A program made the translations under genes and the position numbers. Source: Streptomyces blattellae (lineage in GTDB: Bacteria > Actinomycetota > Actinomycetes > Streptomycetales > Streptomycetaceae). Taken from it: a DNA stretch of 64,000 nt. The stretch covers positions 42,113-106,112 of the forward strand of contig NZ_WJBG01000252.1 in assembly GCF_009709555.1 (NCBI RefSeq), written 5' to 3'. A model generated the notes under the pieces. It ran no database searches. It saw only the letters and a list, made by a program, of their open reading frames with translations, and had not been told where the DNA came from. Positions 16,934 through 24,784 of this stretch are shown one piece after another; the first letter of the stretch is position 1; every line of letters starts with the position of its first letter.

Positions 16934-18360
16934 GACGACGGCTCTTCGGCTCCGTACGCTCCCGGGCGACGCTCGGCGCCACCCTCGTCGTCGCCGTGGC
17001 GCTGCTCGCGGCCGGGACCGCCGTCCTGCTGTCGCTGCGGTCCAACCTCGTCGGCCAGGCGGGCACCCAGGCCGAGCGGTCCGCGCGGGAGGTCGCCGCC
17101 GACCTCGCGGCCGGGACGGCGTACGAGCAGCTCTCCCTGGACGACGACGACCGGCCGGTCCAGATCGTCGACGCGGCCGGCAGGCTGGTCGCGGCCGGCG
17201 AGCAGCTGGAGCGGATCAGCGGGACGGGCACGGACGCGGTCCGGCCGCAGGCCCCAGGGGGCGGCGGCCCGGCGGAGGGCGACGGCGACGACGATGACGA
17301 TGACGACGACTCCGACGACCGTTCCCTGGAACCCGGTGAGATCGGCCGGGACACCACCTTCCACGACGGTTCCGCGACCATCGAGGGGGAGTCGGCCGAC
17401 TACCGCTTCGCCGAGGTCCACGTGGAGGTCCCTGGCAAGGGCGCGCTGACCGTCTACGCGGGCGCCCCGCTGTCCGCCGAGCAGAGCGCCGTCAACACCG
17501 CGCTGACCGTCATGCTGATCGGCCTCCCGCTGCTGCTCGGCGTCGTCGCGGGCGTGACCTGGCTGGTCACCGGGCGTGCACTGCGCCCGGTGGCGGGCAT
17601 CCGCGGCGAGATGGCCGCGATCACCGCCTCCGAGGACCTGGCCCGCCGGGTGCCGGTGCCGGACACGCACGACGAGGTGGCCCGGCTCGCCCGGACGACC
17701 AACGAGACGCTGGCCGCCCTGGAGACCTCCGTGGAGCGCCAGCGGCGGTTCGTCGCCGACGCCTCCCACGAGCTGCGCAGCCCGATCGCGTCCCTGCGCA
17801 CCCAGCTCGAAGTGGCCGCCGCCCATCCCGAGCTGCTGGACCTGGACGGCGCGGTCGCCGACACCGTACGACTGCAGCACCTGGCCGCCGACCTGCTGCT
17901 GCTGGCCCGGCTGGACGCGGGGGAGGGGCCGGCCGGCACACGCGTGGACCTCGCCGCGCTGGCGGGGGAGGAGGCCGCCGGGCGGACGGGCGTGACGGTC
18001 GAGGCCACCGGCGCCGTCGAAGTGGCCGGATCGCGTGGGCAGTTGGGGCGGGTGCTGGCCAATCTGCTGGACAACGCGCAGCGGCACGCCAGAACGGCGG
18101 TCACCGTGGCCGTACGGCGGGACGGGGACCGGGCGGTGGTCGCGGTCGCCGACGACGGCGACGGGGTGCCGCAGGCCGACCGGGAGCGGATCTTCGAGCG
18201 GTTCGTACGGCTGGACGCCGCCCGCAGCCGTGACGACGGCGGCGCGGGGCTGGGTCTCGCCATCGCCCGGGACGTCGCCGTACGGCACGGGGGCACGCTC
18301 ACGGTACGGGACGCGCCGACAGGCGGAGCCCTGTTCGAACTCCGCCTGCCGCTTCCCTGA
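16930..18360 (+). CDS. Sensor histidine kinase with acidic extracytoplasmic loop
   Basis: This 476-residue kinase has two membrane helices (about residues 15–38 and 190–215) flanking an outside sensor domain. A HAMP segment follows, then the phospho-acceptor His280 in DASHELRSP, and an ATPase domain with the N box NLLDNAQRHA, DDGDGVP and GAGLGLAI. The sensor loop contains EGDGDDDDDDDDSDD, a poly-Asp stretch resembling a cation-binding site. The partner PepSY protein is similarly Asp-rich, so divalent metal or cationic stress sensing is a reasonable inference. The GTG start overlaps the response-regulator stop. Confidence 0.93.
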   Translation: MRRRLFGSVRSRATLGATLVVAVALLAAGTAVLLSLRSNLVGQAGTQAERSAREVAADLAAGTAYEQLSLDDDDRPVQIVDAAGRLVAAGEQLERISGTGTDAVRPQAPGGGGPAEGDGDDDDDDDDSDDRSLEPGEIGRDTTFHDGSATIEGESADYRFAEVHVEVPGKGALTVYAGAPLSAEQSAVNTALTVMLIGLPLLLGVVAGVTWLVTGRALRPVAGIRGEMAAITASEDLARRVPVPDTHDEVARLARTTNETLAALETSVERQRRFVADASHELRSPIASLRTQLEVAAAHPELLDLDGAVADTVRLQHLAADLLLLARLDAGEGPAGTRVDLAALAGEEAAGRTGVTVEATGAVEVAGSRGQLGRVLANLLDNAQRHARTAVTVAVRRDGDRAVVAVADDGDGVPQADRERIFERFVRLDAARSRDDGGAGLGLAIARDVAVRHGGTLTVRDAPTGGALFELRLPLP

Positions 18361-18370
18361 ATTCAGGACG

Positions 18371-18847
18371 TCAGGGGCGCCCGCGCTGCCCGCGCAGGTG
18401 CTCGGCGATCGGCTTCAGGCCCTTGTCGAGCTGGGCCAGTGCCTCGGGGGGCAGCAGGTCGATGAAGTGCCTCCGCACAGACGCCACATGATGGGGCGCG
18501 ACCTTCTTCATCGTCTCCATACCGTGCTCGGTGAGCACGGCATACAGTCCACGGCGGTCGGACTCGCAGTTCTCCCGCCGCACCAGGTCCGCGTTCTCCA
18601 TGCGGGTGATCTGGTGCGAGAGGCGGCTCTTGGACTGGAGGGTGGCGGACGCGAGGTCGCTCATCCGCATCCGTACGTCCGCCGACTCGGAGAGATTCAC
18701 CAGGATCTCGTAGTCGTTCATCGTCAGGCCGAACGGCTGCAGGTCCTTTTCGAGCTGGTACGTCAACAGCCTGTTGACCTCCAGGTGGGTGCGCCAGGCG
18801 CACTGCTCCGCATCGGTCAGCCAGCGCGTAGCCGTCTCGGTCTCCAT
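18371..18847 (-). CDS. MarR-family transcriptional regulator
   Basis: This 158-residue winged-helix regulator has the MarR core: NDYEILVNLSES, the recognition-helix region LASATLQSKSRLSHQITRME and the wing with the conserved DRRG (ESDRRGLYAVLT). Length is typical. The gene is convergent with the kinase gene, ending 10 bases from it, and stands alone. The upstream 50 bases are unusually AT-rich (CTACCTAAAATGTTGAAAGG) and probably contain the promoter and an autoregulatory site. The ligand is unknown. Confidence 0.92.
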   Translation of the reverse strand: METETATRWLTDAEQCAWRTHLEVNRLLTYQLEKDLQPFGLTMNDYEILVNLSESADVRMRMSDLASATLQSKSRLSHQITRMENADLVRRENCESDRRGLYAVLTEHGMETMKKVAPHHVASVRRHFIDLLPPEALAQLDKGLKPIAEHLRGQRGRP

Positions 18848-18939
18848 GAATGAAGTCTACCTAAAATGTTGAAAGGCGAACTAATGAGGGTGGTGTGACG
18901 GTGCGCACACGTTCGATGTCACACTCCGCAGACTACCGC

Positions 18940-19734
18940 TCACAGCCCGAAGCGACGCTGAAGGTCTCCCAGCTGTCCGGGAAGGCGCGGTGTGCCCGGT
19001 TGCTGTGCGGGCCCTGTGTGACCACCGCGGGCCCCAGGTACGCCGGCCTGCTGCGGGACCGCCCCCGTGGCCTGCTCGGCCATCAGGGTTTCGGTGGACT
19101 GCAGCAGGACCGTACCGGCTCCCACGAACTCGAACTGATGCTCCTCGCCGGACGCCCCGCCGAGGCCCGTCATCGCACGTAGACCGCCCATCAGGCCCGT
19201 CATGTAGCCATGGTCGTAGTGATGGCACGGTGACGGGCAGTCGGCCCAGCCGACGAGCGCCTGCGGGTCCACCCGGATCGGCGGTTCCATGAACACCACC
19301 GGACCGTTGGATGCGGCTACGAAGGTGCCGGTTCCGATCAGCGTCAGAAAACCCGGAACGATCGACTGCTTGAGCGCAAGACTTGGCTGAAAAGCGAGCA
19401 GGTTGCCCGCGCGAATGGTCAGGTTGCCCTGGTCCAGGTCATACGAATTGACGTCGAAGGCCCGGTCGGCGAGGAGCATCTTGCCCGAGCCCTCCGCCAC
19501 GACCCAGTCGCTCGCATGCAGAGGCGAATGAAAGGACGTACGGACAAGACGGTCCAGACGGCCGTGTCCGATGCCGTTGAAGTCGATCGAGCCGTAGTAG
19601 GCGATCATCTTCCCCTTCTGCAGGAACCACTGGGTGCCCTTGAGCTCCACGCAGAAGGTGTACGAGTTCACGTTGTCGTCGGCGGGCAGGGTCATCGGGT
19701 CGTGGACGACGACGCCGGGAGTTCCGTAGGTCAC
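18940..19734 (-). CDS. AIM24-family protein (third of three)
   Basis: This 264-residue member of the AIM24 (TRAP-like β-sandwich) family is the last gene of a three-paralogue operon. The family fold is seen as repeated GxG-containing strands (AEGSGKMLLAD, LIGTGTFVAASNGP, FVGAGTVLLQSTE). It carries a PCHHYDHGYM loop and a Gln/Pro-rich tail of about 45 residues that its two siblings lack. The GTG start at 19734 overlaps the stop of the preceding paralogue and has a strong GGAGGAGAA site. In bacteria AIM24 proteins are poorly characterised; no enzymatic motif is visible. Confidence 0.9.
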   Translation of the reverse strand: MTYGTPGVVVHDPMTLPADDNVNSYTFCVELKGTQWFLQKGKMIAYYGSIDFNGIGHGRLDRLVRTSFHSPLHASDWVVAEGSGKMLLADRAFDVNSYDLDQGNLTIRAGNLLAFQPSLALKQSIVPGFLTLIGTGTFVAASNGPVVFMEPPIRVDPQALVGWADCPSPCHHYDHGYMTGLMGGLRAMTGLGGASGEEHQFEFVGAGTVLLQSTETLMAEQATGAVPQQAGVPGARGGHTGPAQQPGTPRLPGQLGDLQRRFGL

Positions 19735-20381
19735 AGCTTCTCCTCCGAGGCCTGGACGTACACCGCGCCGTTGCCCCTCAGCTCCAGCTGGAAGGCCTCG
19801 CCGGAGCCGCGGCCCACCATGTCCCGCCAGCCCAGGGCGGTGGACAGCTTGTTGCGTACGTCGCCGTGGTGGGCGACGTACGCCTGCGGGTCGACATGGA
19901 CGGGCCGCTGGGGGGTGATCGGTATCTCGAAGACGCCGCCGTGCGCCATCACCGCGACCGCGCCCTGCCCCTTGAGGGTGGTGGTGAACAGTCCCTGACC
20001 CGTCACCTGGCCCCGCACCATGCCCATGACGCCGCCCTGGGACCCCAGGAACATCGTGCCCTGCTGGAGGGTGCCCTCGAAGGCGAGCAGCCGGTCCGCC
20101 TCCACACACAGCGTGTCGCCGGCGAGGTTGATCACCTGGACGTGGTGCCCGCCGTGCCCGAACAGAACCGTGCCGCTGCCCTCGACGGTCATCAGCGGCG
20201 TGTCCTCATGGGCGACCCGGCGCCCGATCATCGACATGATCCCGCCCTGGCCGCCGGCCATGTTGGGCGTGAAGGACACCTCGCCCTTGTAGGCGAGCAT
20301 GGCGCCACGCTGACTGAACAGCCGCTGGCCGGGCATGACGGTCGCCTCGACCATCTTCGAGTTGATCTCACGGAAGCCCAT
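19731..20381 (-). CDS. AIM24-family protein (second of three)
   Basis: This 216-residue AIM24-family protein is rich in Gly and β-strands: VEGSGTVLFGHGGHHV, LKGQGAVAVMAHGG, LRGNGAVYVQASEEKL. The last of these closely parallels the C-terminus of the first paralogue (FEGDGLVYVQPSE). No signal peptide is seen, so it is probably cytoplasmic. ATG 20381 lies one base after the stop of the preceding gene behind GGGGGAGG. Three distinct paralogues in one operon suggest a hetero-oligomer. Confidence 0.9.
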   Translation of the reverse strand: MGFREINSKMVEATVMPGQRLFSQRGAMLAYKGEVSFTPNMAGGQGGIMSMIGRRVAHEDTPLMTVEGSGTVLFGHGGHHVQVINLAGDTLCVEADRLLAFEGTLQQGTMFLGSQGGVMGMVRGQVTGQGLFTTTLKGQGAVAVMAHGGVFEIPITPQRPVHVDPQAYVAHHGDVRNKLSTALGWRDMVGRGSGEAFQLELRGNGAVYVQASEEKL

Positions 20382-20382
20382 G

Positions 20383-21015
20383 TCACACCTCCCCCGCGAC
20401 GGTGTTCCGCTCACTGGGCTGCACGTACACCAGCCCGTCCCCCTCGAAGCGGATCTGGAAGGCCTCACCGCCGCCCTCGCCTACGAGCGTGCGGAACGTC
20501 ACACCGGACTGGAAGGACTGCCGAAGATTCCCCTGGTGCGCCACATAGGCCCCCGGGTCGACGGTCAGCGGATACTGCGCGCTCACCCGCAGCACGACAG
20601 CCGGCCCGTCCGACATGATCGCCGCCTGCCCGCTCCCCTCGACGGTCGTGGTGAACAGCCCGTTTCCCTGAGAGGCGCCACGCAGCCCCGTGAAGGACGT
20701 GCCCGTCCGCAGCCCCGCGTCGGTCGCCAGCAGGTTGCTCGACTCCACGTACAGCTTGTCCCCCTGGAGACTCACGAGGTTGATCTCGGACGCGCGGTCC
20801 GCGAACCAGCACGTGCCGTGCCCGGACACCTCCATCACGGTCATCTGCTCGCCGGTGATGCGCCGGGTCACCATGCCCCGGAGCCCCTCACCGCCGCCGC
20901 TCAGCTTCTTGAAGGCCATCTGCCCGTCGTACGCGACCATCGAGCCGTTCTTCGCCTTCACGGCGTCCCCGGTCATGTCGACGGCAAGCACCTTGCTGCC
21001 TTGAAGTCGGAACAT
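20383..21015 (-). CDS. AIM24-family protein (first of three)
   Basis: This 210-residue AIM24-family protein leads the three-gene leftward operon. Segments VSGHGTCWFADRA, VEGSGQAAIMSDGP and FEGDGLVYVQPSE show the family repeats. ATG 21015 (MFRLQGSK) gives the conserved N-terminus; a GTG two codons upstream is also possible. No ribosome site is obvious. The operon shares a divergent upstream gap with the DUF3817 gene. Confidence 0.88.
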   Translation of the reverse strand: MFRLQGSKVLAVDMTGDAVKAKNGSMVAYDGQMAFKKLSGGGEGLRGMVTRRITGEQMTVMEVSGHGTCWFADRASEINLVSLQGDKLYVESSNLLATDAGLRTGTSFTGLRGASQGNGLFTTTVEGSGQAAIMSDGPAVVLRVSAQYPLTVDPGAYVAHQGNLRQSFQSGVTFRTLVGEGGGEAFQIRFEGDGLVYVQPSERNTVAGEV

Positions 21016-21200
21016 CGCCACGGGGTGAAGGTAGCCGCACGCAAGCCCTTGCCGACAGATCCCGGGGGTGGAGGCGGACCCTGAGAGTGCCCCTAGGGGG
21101 TGGGGGGTGCCTTCACCCCGCGAAGTCGTTTGCCACAATGGGCGGGATGTTTGTGCCGGTGTTCACAAGCAGTCGACGTCTCCCCCATCGAAGGTGACCC

Positions 21201-21545
21201 GTGGACCTCAAGACCGCCTCCTCCCTCCGCCGTCTCCGTCTCGTCTCGGTCCCCGAGGCCGTCTCGTTCCTGCTCCTGCTGGTCTGCTCGGTACTGAGGC
21301 GGACCACGGACTTCGACGCGGTGCCCGTGATGGGCATGATCCACGGCGTTCTCTTCATCCTGTACGTGATCTTCTGGGCGGACGCCTGGAACCGTACGAA
21401 GTGGTCCCTGAAGACCGCCGCCCTGTACTTCGTCCTCTCCGTCCTGCCCGCCGGCGGCTTCTTCGCCGAGCGCAAGCTCAAGCGCGAGGCCGAGAACGCG
21501 GTGATCGCCTCCCGCGCCCGCAGGGAAGGGATCGTGAACGCGTGA
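21201..21545 (+). CDS. DUF3817 integral membrane protein
   Basis: This 114-residue protein has three predicted membrane helices and the family features FLLLLVCSVLRR, the central GMIHGVLFILYVIFWAD and the AGGFFAERKLK end. The function is unknown. A second DUF3817 gene occurs 9 kb downstream (30488–30826), and the two share the same length and topology. GTG 21201 follows AAGGTGA. It is coupled to the next gene through a GTGA overlap. Confidence 0.9.
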   Translation: MDLKTASSLRRLRLVSVPEAVSFLLLLVCSVLRRTTDFDAVPVMGMIHGVLFILYVIFWADAWNRTKWSLKTAALYFVLSVLPAGGFFAERKLKREAENAVIASRARREGIVNA

Positions 21546-21835
21546 TCGTCGCCTTCTCCGTGACACCGCTCGGTGTCGGCGAGGACGTGGGCGAGTACGT
21601 CGCCGACGCCGTCCGCGTCGTCCGCGAGTCCGGCCTGCCCAACCGCACGGACGCGATGTTCACCTCCGTCGAGGGCGGGTGGGACGAGGTCATGGACGTC
21701 GTCAAGCGTGCCGTGGCCGCGGTCGAGGAGCGCGCCCCGCGCGTGTCCCTCGTCCTCAAGGCGGACATCCGCCCCGGAGTGACCGACGGTCTCACCTCCA
21801 AGGTGGAGACGGTGGAGCGTCATCTGGCCGAGTAG
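21542..21835 (+). CDS. MTH1187-family thiamine-binding protein
   Basis: This 97-residue protein belongs to the YqgV/MTH1187 family, small ferredoxin-like tetramers that bind thiamine or related compounds. Characteristic parts are IVAFSVTPLG at the start, the central AMFTSVEGGWDEVMDVV and the end LVLKADIRPG. Its GTG start lies inside the stop of the DUF3817 gene, so translation is coupled. A strong terminator follows directly, ending this two-gene unit. Confidence 0.9.
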   Translation: MIVAFSVTPLGVGEDVGEYVADAVRVVRESGLPNRTDAMFTSVEGGWDEVMDVVKRAVAAVEERAPRVSLVLKADIRPGVTDGLTSKVETVERHLAE

Positions 21836-21856
21836 GCCACACCCGCACCAGCAGCG

Positions 21857-21886
21857 AACCCCGGCCCGACAAGGGCCGGGGTTTTC
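21857..21886 (+). terminator. Intrinsic terminator after the DUF3817/thiamine-binding operon
   Basis: An 11-bp perfect stem (AACCCCGGCCC/GGGCCGGGGTT) with a 5-base loop is followed by TTTTC. Confidence 0.9.
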
Positions 21887-21900
21887 TCGTCCGCTCTTTC

Positions 21901-21959
21901 TGAGCGAACGCTCAAAACACTGCTAGGCTCCGCCCGAGAAGTTTGAGCAACCGCTCAAA
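21901..21959. promoter_or_regulatory. Two operators TGAGC-N4-GCTCA upstream of the TetR operon
   Basis: Palindromes TGAGCGAACGCTCA (21901–21914) and TTTGAGCAACCGCTCAAA (21942–21959) share the core TGAGC-N4-GCTCA. They flank the promoter region of the three-gene operon whose last gene encodes a TetR regulator, so autoregulation is the simplest reading. The second site is 27 bases from the first start codon. Confidence 0.75.
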
Positions 21960-21985
21960 AGCAGACTTCACCAGGGGGATCACCG

Positions 21986-22738
21986 ATGGCTCTCTACATA
22001 GAGGCATTCATACGCACCGACCTCGACGACCTCTGGACCCGCACCCAGGAACCCTCCCAGCACCAGCGCTGGGACCTCCGCTTCACCGAGATCGACTACC
22101 TCCCCCGCGCCGAAGGCGAGCCGCAGCACTTCCGCTACGCCACGCGCGTGCTGCCTTTCCTCACCATCGCCGGCACCGGCATCTCGGCCGGCGAGAAGGA
22201 ACGCCCCGACGGCACCCGCACCTCCGCCCTGCGCTTCGCCTCCCCGCACCCCCTCTCCCTCCTCGCCGAGGGCAGCGGCTACTGGCGCTACGTCCCCGAC
22301 GGCGACGGAATCCGCTTCCTCACCGGCTACGACTACCGGCCCCGCTGGGGCGCCTTCGGCACGCTGGCCGACCGCCTCGTCCTGCGCCCCCTGATGGGCT
22401 GGGCGACGGCATGGTCCTTCGACCGCCTCCGCCTCTGGCTGGAGCGCGGGATCACCCCCGAGCGGGCGTTGCTGAACTGGCTGGCGGAAATGACCGTACG
22501 AGTCCTCACCCTCACGCTCGCCCCCATCGCCCTGCTCCAGACCTCCTCCCTCAGCCTGTTCGGCCCGTTCGCGCCGACGATGGCGTACCTCTGCCCCCTC
22601 TTCCTGACGCTCGCCATCTGCGCGGCCCTGCTCAAGTCACCGCTCGCCGGTACGCCCGCGGCCCGCCGCTGTCCGCGCACCCCACCCGTACGCGCGCGTG
22701 CCCCGCGCGTCCTGCGCACGCTGGAGGAGCTGTCATGA
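21986..22738 (+). CDS. SRPBCC-like protein with C-terminal membrane helices
   Basis: This 250-residue protein opens with MALYIEAFIRTDLDDLWTRTQEPSQHQRWDLRF as in SRPBCC/polyketide-cyclase-like ligand-binding domains (about residues 1–150). Two hydrophobic helices near residues 170–215 make it a membrane-anchored version. It is the first gene of an operon with a DUF4166 protein and a TetR regulator. The next ATG overlaps its stop. The ligand is unknown; a lipid or a small hydrophobic molecule would suit the fold. Confidence 0.82.
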   Translation: MALYIEAFIRTDLDDLWTRTQEPSQHQRWDLRFTEIDYLPRAEGEPQHFRYATRVLPFLTIAGTGISAGEKERPDGTRTSALRFASPHPLSLLAEGSGYWRYVPDGDGIRFLTGYDYRPRWGAFGTLADRLVLRPLMGWATAWSFDRLRLWLERGITPERALLNWLAEMTVRVLTLTLAPIALLQTSSLSLFGPFAPTMAYLCPLFLTLAICAALLKSPLAGTPAARRCPRTPPVRARAPRVLRTLEELS

Positions 22739-23415
22739 CGTCGATCTTCCGCACGGTGATGGGCCGGGACTTCGACCGCCTCCACCCTCAGCTGCAGCGC
22801 CGCTTCTCCGTGGGCCTGTCGAGCGGCGAGGCGTGCACGGGCCGAGGTGTCATGCACCGCATCTGGCACGGCGGCCCCTGGGTCAAGCCCTTCCTCGCCC
22901 TTGGCGCAACCAGAAACATCCTCCTCCCACGCACCGGCCGGAACGTCCCGTTCACCATCGAGAACGTCCCGTACACGGACACCTACGGCCGTGAGACGGT
23001 GGCCTTCGTGCGCACTTTCGACCTGCCCGGCGACCCCCGCCGCTTCGACGCCCAGATGGTGCTGAGCCCCAAGGGCGACCGCATCCTCGACTACCTCGGC
23101 ACCCACCAGCACCTGGCGACCGACCTCCGCTTCGGCGCGGAGCCCGACGGCTCCCTCCTGATCCGCTCCGGCGAACACCGCTTCCGGGAGGGCCCGGTGG
23201 ACGTACGAGTCCCCGAACTGATCGGCGCCACCGCGGAAGTAAGAGAGGGCTACGACGACGACACGGCCCGCTTCCGCATCCAAGTCAGGGTCGTCAACCG
23301 CCACTTCGGCCCGCTCTTCGGCTACGAAGGCTGGTTCAGGGCGGCATACACGGACATACGTCACAGCGGTGTGCGCCCCGGACTGCGCCCCGTCCGCGAG
23401 GAGTTGCGCGCATGA
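22735..23415 (+). CDS. DUF4166 domain protein
   Basis: This 226-residue protein belongs to the DUF4166 family: LHPQLQRRFSVG at the start, then the GVMHRIWHGGPWVKPFL and PFTIENVPYTDTYGRETVAF segments, and FGPLFGYEGWF near the end. The family often accompanies SRPBCC-like and short-chain dehydrogenase proteins. Its start overlaps the previous stop (ATGA), and the same overlap links it to the TetR gene. Its biochemical role is not known. Confidence 0.87.
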   Translation: MTSIFRTVMGRDFDRLHPQLQRRFSVGLSSGEACTGRGVMHRIWHGGPWVKPFLALGATRNILLPRTGRNVPFTIENVPYTDTYGRETVAFVRTFDLPGDPRRFDAQMVLSPKGDRILDYLGTHQHLATDLRFGAEPDGSLLIRSGEHRFREGPVDVRVPELIGATAEVREGYDDDTARFRIQVRVVNRHFGPLFGYEGWFRAAYTDIRHSGVRPGLRPVREELRA

Positions 23416-24062
23416 GCCCCGAGACGGCGAAGTCCCTGGAGACCAAGACCAAACTCCTCGACGGCGCGCTGCGGACGCTCACCGAGCAGGGCATCGCGAA
23501 GACGTCGGCCCGTACGGTGGCGGCGGCCGCGGGTGTCAATCAGGCGCTGGTCTTCTACCACTTCGGTTCGGTGGACGAGCTGCTGGCGGCGGCGTGCCGG
23601 TACGGCGCGGAGCGGACGGTAGCCCGCTACCGTCCGCGCCTGGCCGCTGTCACGTCCCTGTCCGAACTCCTCACCGTGGGCCGGGAGATCCACGAACAGG
23701 AGCGCGCCGGAGGCCATGTCGCCCTCCTCGGTCAGCTCCTCGCCGGCGCCCAGACCCACGAGACCCTCGGGCCGGCCACGGCGGCGGGGCTCGACCTCTG
23801 GATCGTCGAGATCGAGAAGGTCCTCACGCGGGTCCTCGCGGCGACGCCCCTCGGTGAGTTCGCGGGCCCGGCGGGGCTGGCGCGCGCGGTGGCCGCGTCC
23901 TTCGTCGGCATCGAACTGTACGAAGGGGTGGACGCCACGGGGGCTACGGCCGCCCTGGACGCCCTGGAGCAACTCGGCTTCGTCATCGGCGCGTTGGAAC
24001 AACTCGGCCCGGTCGCCCAGCGAGCGGTACGCCATCACCTCCGCCGAACCAGCCGACGCTGA
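23412..24062 (+). CDS. TetR-family transcriptional regulator
   Basis: This 216-residue regulator has an N-terminal helix-turn-helix (GIAKTSARTVAAAAGVNQALVFYHF, about residues 28–52) and an α-helical ligand domain. It is the last gene of the SRPBCC–DUF4166–TetR operon, translationally coupled by ATGA. The two TGAGC-N4-GCTCA palindromes upstream of the operon are the obvious operators. The ligand may be the same hydrophobic compound handled by the SRPBCC protein. Confidence 0.92.
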   Translation: MSPETAKSLETKTKLLDGALRTLTEQGIAKTSARTVAAAAGVNQALVFYHFGSVDELLAAACRYGAERTVARYRPRLAAVTSLSELLTVGREIHEQERAGGHVALLGQLLAGAQTHETLGPATAAGLDLWIVEIEKVLTRVLAATPLGEFAGPAGLARAVAASFVGIELYEGVDATGATAALDALEQLGFVIGALEQLGPVAQRAVRHHLRRTSRR

Positions 24063-24784
24063 CACCCGGTACCCGGCGCGGCGGCTGGGCGGGGGTGGGT
24101 CGCGCAGCCCGGCGCTGACGGGTTGCCGCCTGCGCCCACCCGTGCCGCCCCAGGCGGCACGACTGCCCGCAGCTGCCCGCAGCTGGGCGGATACGGCTGG
24201 ACGGGTTGCCGCGCACCGACGCATCCGCAGTCGCCCGCGGCCGAACGGACGACCCTACGGGCCGCGTAGGCGCCCACGCACCCGCGGTCGCGAACGGCGG
24301 GAAGGGGACGGGCGGGGGTGTCCGCCCGCAGCGGTTGTCGCGTCAACGCGGGCACCGCACCAACGGACCGAGCCGCGACGTTCCGAGGACGGACACCCCC
24401 ACCGCGGCCCCGCCCCCACCCCACACCGAAGCCGCTACGCGCACCCCACACCGAAGTCGCTACGCGCACCCTCCACCGAAGTCGCTACGCGCACCCTCCA
24501 CCGAAGTCGCTACGCGCACCCTCCACCGAAGTCGCTACGCGCACCCTCCACCGAAGTCGCTACGCGCACCCCATACCGAAGGCGCTACGCGCACCCCCAC
24601 CAACCCGCAGCCCCGCCGGGAGGCACTCCGCACCCCCACCCACCCGGCACCCCCGCCGGGAGGCACCACGCACCGCCGGAGGCCCCGGCACCCACCTGGA
24701 CGCGCCCAGTTCGACACACCCCCAAAACTCCACTTTCGTAGGGGTATCGACTAGTTCGATCACCCCACACAACTGGAGGACGCT
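24063..24784. other. Long gene-free spacer upstream of the CslA-like gene
   Basis: This is 720 bases between the TetR gene and the glycosyltransferase gene. It holds seven tandem 25-bp repeats (24421–24597) and otherwise GC-rich sequence with no convincing gene. The last 60 bases are lower in GC and probably carry the promoter. A good GGAGGA ribosome site lies just before the GTG at 24785. Confidence 0.6.
24421..24597. repeat. Seven tandem 25-bp repeats
   Basis: The core ACCGAAGTCGCTACGCGCAC recurs exactly every 25 bases (ACCGAA at 24425, 24450, 24475, 24500, 24525, 24550 and 24575). The central units are identical, the outer ones vary slightly. There are no unique spacers, so it is not a CRISPR. 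The position about 190 bases upstream of the cslA-like gene allows a regulatory or recombination role. Confidence 0.92.

Noticed and set aside
24421..24597. CRISPR-like array
   Set aside because: The 25-bp units follow each other directly with no unique spacers and there are no cas genes nearby.
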